From Mesorhizobium mediterraneum (GTDB lineage Bacteria > Pseudomonadota > Alphaproteobacteria > Rhizobiales > Rhizobiaceae), in the NCBI RefSeq assembly GCF_002284565.1, contig NZ_NPKI01000026.1, positions 99,291-163,290 of the forward strand: DNA of 64,000 nt, read 5' to 3'. The notes under the pieces are model-generated. The model had not been told where the DNA came from. It ran no database searches and worked only from the letters and a program-made list of their open reading frames with translations. Position 1 is the stretch's first letter. The number at the start of each line of letters is the position of its first letter. Made by a program: the position numbers and the translations under genes. Positions 8,775-17,894 of the stretch are shown here, piece by piece.

Positions 8775-9905
8775 CTACATCTTCTCCCATTTGCCGTTGC
8801 GGACGACGAACATGTCGACGTCGATGGCCATGTTTGTTTGTCCGTTCGCGTCGAACGAGACTTCTCCCAGAATGCCGTTGTGATGGATGTCACGAATGGC
8901 TTTGCTCAGGGCCTCCTTGTCGTCGATGCCCTTTTCCTTGATGACATCGAGCAGCATCTGCGTGGCCTCATAGGCATATTTGGCGTAGGAACCGGCAGGA
9001 TCGGTGTAGCCCTTGGTTTCATAGGCCTTACTGAATTCGTCGAGCTTCGGGTTCGACTGTACGGCCGGGGTTCCCGCAATCGTGCCCTCGGCGGCTGCGG
9101 CTGCGATCTCGATGAACTTCGGATCGTATATGCCCGAAATTCCGTACATGGGCAGACTGCCTATTCCAAGGTCGGCCATCTGGCTGCGCACAAGCGCTGC
9201 TTCGGTGACAACGCCACCGAAGTAGACAGCATCAGGCGCCGCCGCCTTCGCCGTGGTCAGCATGGCACGGAAATCGGTGGTGCCGACCGCGGCTGCGTCC
9301 GACGAGACGATCTCTCCGCCAGCAGCCTTGAAGAAATCGCCGAACCACTTGGTGTTGGCCGCGCCGTAGTCGGTCGTGTCGGAGATGATCGCGATCTTCT
9401 TGACCTTGCCTTGTTTGGCAATGGCTTCGGCCAGCGGCTTGTTTTCGTTGACCAGCGTTGGCGTCACGCGGGTCACGTTCGCGAAATTCTGCTCGGTGAT
9501 CTTCGGGCTGACCGCGCCCCAAATGATGAACGGCATCTGCGCGCGATTGAAGACCGGGATCGTCGCCAGCGCGACCGAGCTGTTCCAATGTCCGGTCGCG
9601 GCAATCACCGACGGATCGTTGACCAGCTTTTGGGCCGCTGAAACGCCGACGGCCGGATCGGAGGCATCATCGAGGACGATGCCTTCCACCTGGTGCGGAT
9701 AACCGCTGGCATTGGCTTGCTCGATCGCGAGCAGGAAACCGTTGCGGGCGCCCAGACCCTGCTGGGCGTTTCCGCCGGAGAGCGGTCCAATGAAGCCGAG
9801 TTTGATCTGGTCGGCCTGAGCCTGGGCGGCGCCCAGTGCAATGGCGAACAGAGACCCAGCCAGAATTGACGATACGCGGATAAGCGCGCTGCGCCTGTTT
9901 TGCAT
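8775..9905 (-). CDS. livJ: Branched-chain amino acid-type ABC transporter binding protein (LivJ/LivK family)
   Basis: Periplasmic receptor of 376 residues. The start at 9905 has a gaggtgg ribosome-binding site and a signal peptide (RVSSILAGSLFAIALGAAQA then QADQIKLGFIGPLSGG). The IKLGFIGPLSG and LVNDPSVIAATGHWNSS blocks are typical of type-I periplasmic binding proteins (peripla_BP_6). It is divergent from the LivHMGF genes and shares a 190-bp promoter region with them. I infer it is the receptor for that importer. Substrates of this family also include amides, urea and aromatic acids, so leucine/valine cannot be assumed. Confidence 0.87.
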   Translation of the reverse strand: MQNRRSALIRVSSILAGSLFAIALGAAQAQADQIKLGFIGPLSGGNAQQGLGARNGFLLAIEQANASGYPHQVEGIVLDDASDPAVGVSAAQKLVNDPSVIAATGHWNSSVALATIPVFNRAQMPFIIWGAVSPKITEQNFANVTRVTPTLVNENKPLAEAIAKQGKVKKIAIISDTTDYGAANTKWFGDFFKAAGGEIVSSDAAAVGTTDFRAMLTTAKAAAPDAVYFGGVVTEAALVRSQMADLGIGSLPMYGISGIYDPKFIEIAAAAAEGTIAGTPAVQSNPKLDEFSKAYETKGYTDPAGSYAKYAYEATQMLLDVIKEKGIDDKEALSKAIRDIHHNGILGEVSFDANGQTNMAIDVDMFVVRNGKWEKM

Positions 9906-10096
9906 GGTTCCACCTCAATAGAATTATCTGCCGCCGTCGTAGCGACCCGGCCGATCGTGATCGTCGGCTGATCATCAGTGTATTGGCGCGTATTCGGTGA
10001 TGAAATTCGGAAATTGTGACTCGTGAGTTCGGAGATTCGTTCTGTCCGCACGGCATGGCGGTTGATACCCGTCTGCTCCCGATGGAGGCGAGCACG

Positions 10097-11014
10097 ATGA
10101 CGGAACTGCTTGTCCAGCAGCTGGTGAACTGGATAACCCTTGGCTGCATCTATGCCTTGCTGGCTATAGGATTCAGCCTGATCTTCGGTGTCCTCAACGT
10201 CATTCATTTCTCTCACGGCGACGTCGCAACGACGGCGCCGTTCATCTCGCTGGCGCTCGCCCAGGCGTTAGCGACGGCAGTTGGGGCCTCGAGCCCCGCT
10301 TGGCTGGTGATTTCGGTTCCGGCAGCCATGTTCGCCGTCGGATTGATAGGCGTCTTGCTGGACAAGCTGGTTATCAGGCGCTTTCGCGACGCCCCTGCCA
10401 TGATGGCGCTGGTGGCGACGGTGGCACTGGGTATCGTCATCCGCGAACTGATCCGTCATCTCTATCCACAGGGATCAAACCCGCATGCCTTCCCGCGCCT
10501 GGTGTCGGGCATGGCTTTCGAAGTCTCCGGCGTTGCCATCAGCTGGTTCGCGCTGCTCGTGGTTGTGCTGACCGTCGCGTTGGTGGTCATGCTGTTCGTC
10601 TTCCTGCGCTTGACCCCGCTCGGCCTGCGCATCCGGGCGGCCTCGGAGGACCGGATCGTGGCGCGGATGATGGGCATCCGTGATGCACGCGTCTTTCGTG
10701 CAACTTTCTTCATCGCCTCAGCGATCGGCGCCACTGCCGGCCTTTTGTTCGCGAGCTATGCCGGCGTGACACGGTTCGACTTCGGTGTCATGGCCGGCCT
10801 GCTCGGCTTTTCCGCTGCGGTAATCGGCGGCCTCGGCTCGATGCCGGGCGCCATACTGGGCGGACTGATCATCGCTGGCATCGAGGTGCTTGCGCAGACA
10901 TTTGTGCCCGATGGTGCTTCCTATCGATTGGTGTTCGTCTTCCTGCTCGTCATCGCCGTGCTCATCTTCCGCCCGGCCGGCCTGCTTGGGCGCACCGTCA
11001 TGGAGAAAGTCTAG
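10097..11014 (+). CDS. livH: Branched-chain amino acid-type ABC permease LivH
   Basis: Inner-membrane permease of about 305 residues. The start MTELLVQQLVNWITLGCIYA at 10097 has ggagg about nine bases upstream; an upstream in-frame ATG at 10082 is possible. The N-terminal LLAIGFSLIFGVLNVIHFSH block is diagnostic of LivH. First gene of a tight rightward operon livH-livM-livG-livF; the next start lies 1 bp after its stop. Confidence 0.9.
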   Translation: MTELLVQQLVNWITLGCIYALLAIGFSLIFGVLNVIHFSHGDVATTAPFISLALAQALATAVGASSPAWLVISVPAAMFAVGLIGVLLDKLVIRRFRDAPAMMALVATVALGIVIRELIRHLYPQGSNPHAFPRLVSGMAFEVSGVAISWFALLVVVLTVALVVMLFVFLRLTPLGLRIRAASEDRIVARMMGIRDARVFRATFFIASAIGATAGLLFASYAGVTRFDFGVMAGLLGFSAAVIGGLGSMPGAILGGLIIAGIEVLAQTFVPDGASYRLVFVFLLVIAVLIFRPAGLLGRTVMEKV

Positions 11015-11015
11015 C

Positions 11016-12191
11016 ATGCAGGGTAGCGCTTCACTTGCTGCGCCGGGCAAGGCGGCGGCCGCAGTCTTCGCCATCGCCTCGCAACTTTGCGGGGCAGCGT
11101 TTCTCTACCTCATTTTGAAGGTTGACGGCGGCTGGCAGGTGGTCGGCCTGCTGGCTTTGCTCGGCTTCGGCTTCTACCTGTTGGAGAGGCTGCCGTGGAT
11201 CGGCGACTACGCGTTGGCCAGCTTTGCCCGTGCTCCCCTTGTGGCGATGGCTACCGCGGCGGTCATCGTTGTGGCTTTTCCATTCGTCGTCGGCTCGAAT
11301 ACCTATATGCTGCATCTGCTGATTGTCGCCCAGCTCTATGCCGTGCTCGCGCTGGCGCTCAATTTCCAGCTCGGCAGTGCCAACATTCCGAACTTCGCCA
11401 CCGGCGCTTCCTACGGCATCGGGGCCTATGTGTCGGCGTTGCTGGCGATCAACTTCGGTATCAGTTTCTGGCTGACACTGCCGGTCGCGGCGCTGGCTGC
11501 AACACTGTTCGGTTTCATCATCGGCATTCCTTCGATGCGCACGCGTGACACCTATCTGGCGCTGGTCACCATCGCCTTTGGCGTCGTGGTCCAGCAGTTG
11601 CTGAACAACTTCAGCTGGACCGGCGGGCCCAACGGACTGGTCGGCATTCCTGCGCCCAGCCTGTTCGGGCATTCCTTCGCCGACCCGCTGGTGATCTTCG
11701 GTTGGAAGCTGCCGAGCCAGGCGAACTTCTATTATCTGGCGGCGGCGCTGGTCGTCGTCGCCATCGTCACGGCGCATCGGTTGCATGGCTCGCGCATCGG
11801 GCTGGCCTGGAACGCACTGCGCGCCGACGAGATCGCCGCCAAGGCGCAAGGCATCAATGTGGCGTGGTTCAAGGTGTTGGCGTTCGCGGTCGATGCCTTC
11901 CTGGCCGCCTTTGCCGGCACGATCTACGCCTTCTACGTGTCCTACATTTCCCCCGACAATTTCACCTTCCTCGTCTCCGTCACCATCATGACCATGGTCA
12001 TCGTCGGCGGCATGGACAACATTTTCGGCGTCATCGTCGGTGCGTTCATGCTGACCATCCTGCCCGAGAAACTGCGCGCCTTCGCCGACTACCGCCTGCT
12101 GTTCTTCGGCGTCGTCATCATCGGCTTCCTGATGATCCGGCCGCAGGGGTTGTTCCCGCAACGCATGCGGCGATACGGGGGCGATCTGTGA
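11016..12191 (+). CDS. livM: Branched-chain amino acid-type ABC permease LivM
   Basis: A 391-residue inner-membrane permease. ATG at 11016 follows the livH stop by one base. An N-terminal helical extension is followed by the LivM core: LNFQLGSANIPNFATGASYG, GIPSMRTRDTYLALVTIAFG and a C-terminal VIVGGMDNIFGVIVGA block. It pairs with LivH as the transmembrane channel. Its stop overlaps the livG GTG start. Confidence 0.9.
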   Translation: MQGSASLAAPGKAAAAVFAIASQLCGAAFLYLILKVDGGWQVVGLLALLGFGFYLLERLPWIGDYALASFARAPLVAMATAAVIVVAFPFVVGSNTYMLHLLIVAQLYAVLALALNFQLGSANIPNFATGASYGIGAYVSALLAINFGISFWLTLPVAALAATLFGFIIGIPSMRTRDTYLALVTIAFGVVVQQLLNNFSWTGGPNGLVGIPAPSLFGHSFADPLVIFGWKLPSQANFYYLAAALVVVAIVTAHRLHGSRIGLAWNALRADEIAAKAQGINVAWFKVLAFAVDAFLAAFAGTIYAFYVSYISPDNFTFLVSVTIMTMVIVGGMDNIFGVIVGAFMLTILPEKLRAFADYRLLFFGVVIIGFLMIRPQGLFPQRMRRYGGDL

Positions 12192-12973
12192 GCGCGCTTC
12201 TCAAAGTCGAGAATTTGACGATGCGCTTCGGCGGGTTGGTCGCGCTCAACGATGTCAGCCTTTCGATCGACAAGGGCGCGGTGCTCGCCGTCATCGGCCC
12301 GAATGGCGCCGGCAAGTCGACGCTGTTCAACGTCGTGACTGGCGTCTACCGGCCGACCTCCGGCCGGGTGACGTTCAACGGCGCCGAGATCACCAGCCGC
12401 CCGTCCTATGAAGTCGTCGATCGTGGCATCGCCCGCACATTTCAGTCGTCGCGGCTGTTCTCGGACCTCAGCGTCCTCGACAACGTCATCATCGGGATGC
12501 ACACCCGCACGAAGACCGGCGTGCTGGATGCGCTGTTCCGGCCGGGCGCGTCGCGCCGCGAGATGGCGGCCTGCGTGGAAAAGGCCGAAATCCTGCTCAA
12601 GCTCGGATCCGGCGGTCTGTTCGAACAGCGTTATCGGCCAGCGGGAACGCTAGCGCAGGCCGACCGGCGCCGGCTGGAGATCGCCCGCGCGCTGGCCTCG
12701 CAGCCCAAGCTTTTGCTGCTCGACGAGCCGTCGGTCGGCATGGACGATACGGAAACCGACGCATTGGTGGCCGACATCGTGCGGTTGCGCGCGGAAAACC
12801 CCGAGCTGTCGGTGATCCTGATCGAGCACGACATGCGGGTGGTCGAGGCTTTCCCGCAGCACGTCACCTGTATCGACTATGGCAGCAAGATCGCCGAAGG
12901 CGACTTTGCGGCGGTGCGCGCCGATCCGCGCGTCCAGGAGGCCTATCTCGGGAAGGCGGTCGCCGATGCTTGA
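12188..12973 (+). CDS. livG: Branched-chain amino acid-type ABC ATPase LivG
   Basis: A 261-residue ATPase. GTG at 12188 overlaps the livM stop (GTGA), and no better start exists downstream. Walker A is GPNGAGKST. The signature region, usually LAYGQQRRLEIARAL in LivG, here reads LAQADRRRLEIARAL, so the canonical Gly-Gln pair is replaced by Ala-Asp. Walker B is LLLLDEPSVGMDDTE and the H-loop is LIEHDM. Transport function is expected but the altered signature is unusual. Overlaps livF by 8 bp. Confidence 0.88.
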   Translation: MSALLKVENLTMRFGGLVALNDVSLSIDKGAVLAVIGPNGAGKSTLFNVVTGVYRPTSGRVTFNGAEITSRPSYEVVDRGIARTFQSSRLFSDLSVLDNVIIGMHTRTKTGVLDALFRPGASRREMAACVEKAEILLKLGSGGLFEQRYRPAGTLAQADRRRLEIARALASQPKLLLLDEPSVGMDDTETDALVADIVRLRAENPELSVILIEHDMRVVEAFPQHVTCIDYGSKIAEGDFAAVRADPRVQEAYLGKAVADA

Positions 12974-13667
12974 GCTGAAGGGTGTCGATACCAGCTACGG
13001 GGCGGTGCCGATGCTGCGCGGCGTGGCGATGAGCGTGCATCCCGGCGAACTGGTCTGCCTGCTCGGGCCGAACGGCGCCGGCAAGACGACAACCTTCATG
13101 ACCGTGTGCGGCGTTGTGCGCGCCCAGCGCGGCAAGGTCGAGGTGATGGGCAGGGACATGGCGACGCTTGGGACGGAAAACCTGGCGTCGCTCGGTGTCG
13201 GCCTTGTTCCGGAAGGGCGCCGGCTGTTTCCCAGCCTGAGCGTGATCGAGAACCTGCGTCTGGGCTACGACGCGGTGTCCGGCCGGGGGTCCAATTTCGA
13301 GGCGCAACTGGACAAAATGGGTAACCTGTTTCCGCGCATCCAGGAGCGTTTGCGCCAGGTGGCCGGCACTCTGTCCGGCGGCGAACAGGCGATGGTCGCG
13401 CTGGCGCGCGCGCTGATCGGCGAACCCAGGCTGGTGATCATGGACGAACCGTCGCTCGGCTTGTCGCCCAAGCTCATCGGCGAGTATTTCGAGATCACCC
13501 GGGAGATCCATCGCCGCGGCACGACCATCCTGTTGATCGAACAGAACGCGGAAATGGGGCTGGGCATCGCCGATCGCGGCTATGTCCTGGTCAAGGGCAA
13601 AGTCGCCCAGGAAGGACCGGCAAAGGAGCTGCTCTCGTCCAAGGCGGCCAGAAGCCTTTATCTCTGA
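12966..13667 (+). CDS. livF: Branched-chain amino acid-type ABC ATPase LivF
   Basis: A 233-residue ATPase starting inside the end of livG. Walker A is GPNGAGKTT, the signature is LSGGEQAMVALARAL, Walker B is LVIMDEPSLGLSP and the H-loop glutamine variant is LLIEQNAEM, as normal in LivF. It completes the importer. The next gene starts 207 bp later, with no strong terminator visible between them. Confidence 0.9.
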   Translation: MLELKGVDTSYGAVPMLRGVAMSVHPGELVCLLGPNGAGKTTTFMTVCGVVRAQRGKVEVMGRDMATLGTENLASLGVGLVPEGRRLFPSLSVIENLRLGYDAVSGRGSNFEAQLDKMGNLFPRIQERLRQVAGTLSGGEQAMVALARALIGEPRLVIMDEPSLGLSPKLIGEYFEITREIHRRGTTILLIEQNAEMGLGIADRGYVLVKGKVAQEGPAKELLSSKAARSLYL

Positions 13668-13874
13668 ATCCCGCCGTCCTTTCGTCCGTCTCAATGGCGA
13701 TGATCCGTGCCCTGCGGTCCACATCTTCGGCCATGCTTCCCGGCATTTAGGGACAAGCTAACCAGTGCCACATGAAATCGTAATTTTCGCTGCCCGGTCC
13801 CTCCAGTAAACCAACGATCAGACCTCCGTCGCATCCGCAGAAATTCTCGGGGAGAGCCAGAAAGGGCCGCTGAA

Positions 13875-15149
13875 ATGTCAGTTGAAAAAGTAGACACGCT
13901 CGTTGTTGGCGGCGGCCAGGCGGGATTGGCTATGAGCGAGCATCTGAGCAAGTGCGGCGTGCCTCATCTCGTCCTCGAGCGCCGCCGCATCGCCGAACGC
14001 TGGCGCTCCGAAAGATGGGACTCCTTGGTTGCCAATGGTCCCGCTTGGCACGATCGTTTTCCGGGCATGGAGTTTCCTGATACCCATCCCGATGCCTTTG
14101 TCCCGAAGGAGAAGGTTGCGGACTATTTTGCCGCTTACGCGGAAATGATCGCAGCCCCTATCCGCTGCGGCGTGGAGGTAAAAAAAGTCCGCAGGCTCGT
14201 CGGCCGCCCCGGTTTCCAGGTCGAAACCTCGGATGGCGTGATCGAGGCCAGCAATTTGGTTGCCGCCACCGGCGCTTTCCAACATCCCGTTGTCCCGGCC
14301 ATCGTTCCCGCAGATGCCGGGCTCATGCAGATCCATTCCAGCGCCTATCGTAATCCCGGCCAACTGCCCGACGGTGCGGTGCTGGTGGTCGGTTCGGGAT
14401 CCTCGGGGGTGCAGATCGCGGACGAACTCTTGTGTGCGGGAAGGCGCGTCTACCTCTCGGTCGGGCCGCATGATCGCCCGCCGCGGGCCTATCGCGAGCG
14501 TGACTTCTGCTGGTGGCTGGGGGTTTTGGGCAAGTGGGACGCCCAGGCGCCGGCGCCCGGCACGGAACATGTCACCATCGCGGTGAGCGGTGCGCGTGGG
14601 GGCCAAACGATCGACTTCCGGCGCCTTGCCGCGCAAGGGATGACGCTGGTTGGCCGGACGGAATTGTACAGGGACGGTATCATGACCTTCGCGCCCGATC
14701 TGGCCAGGAATATCGCTCGCGGCGATGCGAACTATATGTCGGTGCTGGACGAGGCCGACGCCTATGTTGCCCGAAACGGCCTTGACCTTCCCGAAGAGCC
14801 CGAGGCCCGCAAGATCGGGTCGGACCCGCAATGCGTGACCGATCCGATTCTCGATCTCAACTTGGCAGAAGCAGGAATAGGTTCGATCATCTGGGCAACG
14901 GGATTCACCGTCGATTACAACTGGCTGAAAGTCGATGTGTTCGACGAAAAGGGCAAGCCGAGGCATCAGCGCGGTGTGTCGACCGAGCCCGGAATCTATT
15001 TCCTGGGCCTGCCGTGGCAATCGCGCAGGGGATCCAGCTTCATCTGGGGCGTCTGGCATGACGCCCAGCATGTGGCGGACCATATTTCCACGCAGCGCAA
15101 ATACCTAGCCTACCATGCGTCCGCGAAGCGCGACACCAAGGTGGCGTAG
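13875..15149 (+). CDS. FAD/NADPH-dependent flavoprotein monooxygenase (FMO-like)
   Basis: Likely inserts oxygen into, or N-hydroxylates, the imported substrate. The FAD motif GGGQAG is at residues 12-17, the second Rossmann motif GSGSSG lies near residue 173, and ATGF (residue 341) matches the FMO-type ATG(Y/F) motif. The FATGY-like end and the LPWQSRRGSSFIWGVWHDAQ tail resemble the CzcO/dimethylsulfide-monooxygenase-like branch. Length 424 is normal. It opens a rightward gene group with RidA, DUF1028 and aldehyde dehydrogenase directly after the Liv importer, which suggests a shared catabolic substrate. Exact reaction unknown. Confidence 0.8.
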   Translation: MSVEKVDTLVVGGGQAGLAMSEHLSKCGVPHLVLERRRIAERWRSERWDSLVANGPAWHDRFPGMEFPDTHPDAFVPKEKVADYFAAYAEMIAAPIRCGVEVKKVRRLVGRPGFQVETSDGVIEASNLVAATGAFQHPVVPAIVPADAGLMQIHSSAYRNPGQLPDGAVLVVGSGSSGVQIADELLCAGRRVYLSVGPHDRPPRAYRERDFCWWLGVLGKWDAQAPAPGTEHVTIAVSGARGGQTIDFRRLAAQGMTLVGRTELYRDGIMTFAPDLARNIARGDANYMSVLDEADAYVARNGLDLPEEPEARKIGSDPQCVTDPILDLNLAEAGIGSIIWATGFTVDYNWLKVDVFDEKGKPRHQRGVSTEPGIYFLGLPWQSRRGSSFIWGVWHDAQHVADHISTQRKYLAYHASAKRDTKVA

Positions 15150-15205
15150 CCAACGGCAACTGAAACGGATGTCCTGACCTCGAGCCTGATCTGACGGAGA
15201 CCAAG

Positions 15206-15646
15206 ATGGCGCATACCCGAATTCGCAAGTTCAACACGAAAGACACCTATCCCGAGCAAAAACTCGACAACGATCTGTGTCAGGCGGTTGTTACGCGGGG
15301 CGGCAGAACCGTCTATCTGCGTGGCCAGTGTCCGCAGGACCTCGACACGGCCAAGAACATCGATAGCCACGATCCCGTCGAGCAGACGCACAAGGTCATG
15401 CAGAACATTCGCCAACTGATCGAGGAGTGCGGCGGCACCATGGAACACCTGGTCAAGGTGGTGGTCTACATCACCGACGTGCGCCATCGCGAGGCGGTCT
15501 ACCGCACCATGGGCGAATACATCAAAGGCGTGCATCCCGTCTCAACCGGCCTTGTCGTGCAGGCCCTGGCGCGGCCGGACTGGCTGGTCGAGATCGACGG
15601 CACCGCCGTCATTCCGGATGATCGCACTTCGATCATCCCGGATTAA
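15206..15646 (+). CDS. RidA/YjgF/Rid-family protein
   Basis: A 146-residue member of the Rid superfamily. These trimeric proteins usually hydrolyse reactive enamines/imines or act as deaminases in catabolic pathways. Visible blocks are the VYLRGQCPQDLDT strand, QTHKVMQNIRQLIEECGGTM helix, HLVKVVVYITDV strand, and C-terminal PVSTGLVVQALARPDWLVEI where the active-site arginine normally lies (here within ALARPDW). It has an ATG with an upstream ggaga site. Five bases separate it from the DUF1028 gene, so the two are co-transcribed. In this context it probably handles an imine formed by amine oxidation. Confidence 0.85.
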   Translation: MAHTRIRKFNTKDTYPEQKLDNDLCQAVVTRGGRTVYLRGQCPQDLDTAKNIDSHDPVEQTHKVMQNIRQLIEECGGTMEHLVKVVVYITDVRHREAVYRTMGEYIKGVHPVSTGLVVQALARPDWLVEIDGTAVIPDDRTSIIPD

Positions 15647-15651
15647 CGGCG

Positions 15652-16326
15652 ATGACATTCTCCATTGTCGCGCGGTGCAGCCGCACCGGCATGTTCGGGG
15701 TCGCGGTGTCATCCTCGTCGCCGGCGGTAGCAGCGCGCTGCGCCTACGCGCAGGCAGGTGTCGGCGCCATTGCAAGCCAGAACGTCACCGATCCGACGCT
15801 TGGTCTGCGAGGCCTCGAACTGCTGGCGCGCGGCGCTTCGGCGGCCGAGGCGGTCGCCATATTGAAGCGCACCGGCGCCTATAGCGAATACCGGCAGGTG
15901 CTGGCTGTCGATGCCACTGGGACGACCGCAATTCATTCAGGCCCCAGGGCGCTTGGCATCTGGGCGGAAGCGCGCGCGGAAAATGTTGCTTGCGGCGGAA
16001 ACATGCTGGCCCATGACGGAGTGCCGCAAGCCATGGTCGAGGCCTTTCTGGTGTCGGAAGGGCATCTGGGCGACCGCCTCATCGCGACCATGCGCGCCGC
16101 GCTGAAAGCAGGTGGCGAGGCAGGCCCGATCCATTCCGCCGGAATGAAGCTGGTGCGCGAGGTTGCGTGGCCGGTCGCCGACCTGCGCTGCGACTGGACC
16201 GACGACTGCCCGATCGAGCAACTGGCGACGCTGTGGGAACTCTACAAGCCACAGCTCGATGCCTATGTGACCCGCGCGATAAATCCATCCGATGCGCCGA
16301 GCTACGGCGTGCCCGGCGATGAATAG
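15652..16326 (+). CDS. DUF1028 family protein (Ntn-hydrolase-like fold)
   Basis: A 224-residue protein starting MTFSIVARCSRTGMFGVAVS, the strongly conserved N-terminus of DUF1028, followed by QAGVGAIASQNVTDPTLG. The family has an Ntn-hydrolase-like architecture but no generally agreed reaction. The conserved Thr2/Ser4 N-terminus is compatible with an autoproteolytic or amidohydrolase role, which is inference. It sits between RidA and aldehyde dehydrogenase in an apparent operon. DUF1028 next to Rid proteins recurs in proteobacterial catabolic loci, to my knowledge. Confidence 0.85.
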   Translation: MTFSIVARCSRTGMFGVAVSSSSPAVAARCAYAQAGVGAIASQNVTDPTLGLRGLELLARGASAAEAVAILKRTGAYSEYRQVLAVDATGTTAIHSGPRALGIWAEARAENVACGGNMLAHDGVPQAMVEAFLVSEGHLGDRLIATMRAALKAGGEAGPIHSAGMKLVREVAWPVADLRCDWTDDCPIEQLATLWELYKPQLDAYVTRAINPSDAPSYGVPGDE

Positions 16327-16353
16327 TCAAGAGACAGCCACGGAACATCTGCG

Positions 16354-17844
16354 ATGAGCGAACTCAGCCACAAGGACTGGATCGGCAAAGCATCCGCGAT
16401 CCGTTTTTGCGACAAGGCGTTCATCGACGGCAAGGCGGTTGTGGCGCGTTCTGGCCGAACCTTCGCCAGCGTCAATCCGGCAACCGGCGAAGTCTTGGCC
16501 GAAGTGGCGTCCTGTGGCGAAGAAGACATCGATCTGGCTGTTGCCGCGGCCCGGCGCAGCTTCAACGCCGGCGTCTGGTCACGGACCAGTCCGGCGCACC
16601 GCAAGGAGGTGTTGTTGCGGCTGGCGCAATTGCTGCGCGAAAACCTGCATGAACTGGCCCTGCTTGAATCGCTCGACATGGGCAAACTCGTCAAGGATGC
16701 GGCCTCGGTCGACGTTCCCGGCTCGGCAGCGATCTTCCAATGGTATGGCGAGGCCATAGACAAGATCTATGACGAAGTGGCGCCGACCGGTGAAGGCGAT
16801 CTGGTGTTGGTGCGGCGCGAGCCGCTTGGCGTGATCGGCGCAGTGGTGCCGTGGAATTTTCCACTCGACATGGCGACCTGGAAGTGCGCGCCGGCGCTGG
16901 CGGCGGGCAATTCGGTCGTGCTGAAACCGGCCGAGCAGTCGCCCTTGTCGGCCCTGCGGCTGGCGGAACTGGCTGTTGAAGCGGGCCTGCCGGCTGGCGT
17001 GCTCAACGTGGTGCCCGGCCTTGGCGAAACCGCCGGCCAGGCGCTTGGCCGCCACATGGATGTGGATTGCCTTGCCTTCACCGGCTCGACTGCCGTGGGC
17101 AAGATGTTCCTGCAGTACTCCGGTCAGTCGAACATGAAGCAGGTCTGGCTGGAAACCGGCGGCAAGAGCCCCAACCTCGTCTTTGCCGATTGCAGCGACC
17201 TCGACGCAGCGGCCGATATGGCGGCCTTTGGTATCTTCTTCAACCAGGGCGAAGTCTGCTCCGCCAATTCACGGTTGCTCGTGCAGCGCGGCATCAAGGA
17301 CGCTCTTGTGGAAAGGCTCGTGCAGCGCGCGGCGGCCACGCAGCCCGGCGATCCACTCGATCCGGCTTCGAAAATGGGCGCAATGGTCGATGCCCGTCAC
17401 GCGGCCAATGTCATGCGGTTTGTCGAGGCCGGCAAGAAAACCGCGCGCTTGGTTGCGGGCGGCGATCTGGTCACGGTCAACGGGCGCGGCAGCTTTATCC
17501 AGCCCACCATCTTCGACGATGTCGCGCATACCGATCCGATTGCGCGGGACGAGATATTCGGGCCGGTGCTTTCTGTCATCGCCTTCGACGACGAGGCGGA
17601 GGCGATCCGTATGGCCAATGACAGTCCATACGGGCTGGCCGCATCGCTGTGGACCGACAGCATGTCGCGTGCACACCGCATCGCCGGCCGGCTCCATGCC
17701 GGCACGGTTTCCGTCAACACGGTCGATGCGCTGAGCCCGATGACGCCGTTCGGTGGCTTCAAGCAATCCGGCTTCGGCCGCGACCTGTCGCTGCATGCGC
17801 TCGACAAGTACACCGCGCTCAAGACGACGTGGATCAAATACTGA
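16354..17844 (+). CDS. NAD(P)+-dependent aldehyde dehydrogenase
   Basis: Oxidises an aldehyde to the acid. General base Glu267 is in WLETGGKSPN and the nucleophile Cys302 is in NQGEVCSANS, matching classical ALDH numbering. The PWNFPLDMATWK and FGGFKQSGFGRD motifs are also present. At 496 residues it is closest in pattern to gamma-glutamyl-aminobutyraldehyde/betaine-aldehyde-type enzymes, although that subgrouping rests on memory. It follows DUF1028 by 27 bp and precedes a LysR gene. It would oxidise the aldehyde made by demethylation or monooxygenation in this locus. Confidence 0.88.
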   Translation: MSELSHKDWIGKASAIRFCDKAFIDGKAVVARSGRTFASVNPATGEVLAEVASCGEEDIDLAVAAARRSFNAGVWSRTSPAHRKEVLLRLAQLLRENLHELALLESLDMGKLVKDAASVDVPGSAAIFQWYGEAIDKIYDEVAPTGEGDLVLVRREPLGVIGAVVPWNFPLDMATWKCAPALAAGNSVVLKPAEQSPLSALRLAELAVEAGLPAGVLNVVPGLGETAGQALGRHMDVDCLAFTGSTAVGKMFLQYSGQSNMKQVWLETGGKSPNLVFADCSDLDAAADMAAFGIFFNQGEVCSANSRLLVQRGIKDALVERLVQRAAATQPGDPLDPASKMGAMVDARHAANVMRFVEAGKKTARLVAGGDLVTVNGRGSFIQPTIFDDVAHTDPIARDEIFGPVLSVIAFDDEAEAIRMANDSPYGLAASLWTDSMSRAHRIAGRLHAGTVSVNTVDALSPMTPFGGFKQSGFGRDLSLHALDKYTALKTTWIKY

Positions 17845-17894
17845 TGGATGGCAAAGGCTTGATCGAAGCACCTAAACCGGCAACATAGCCAGCC

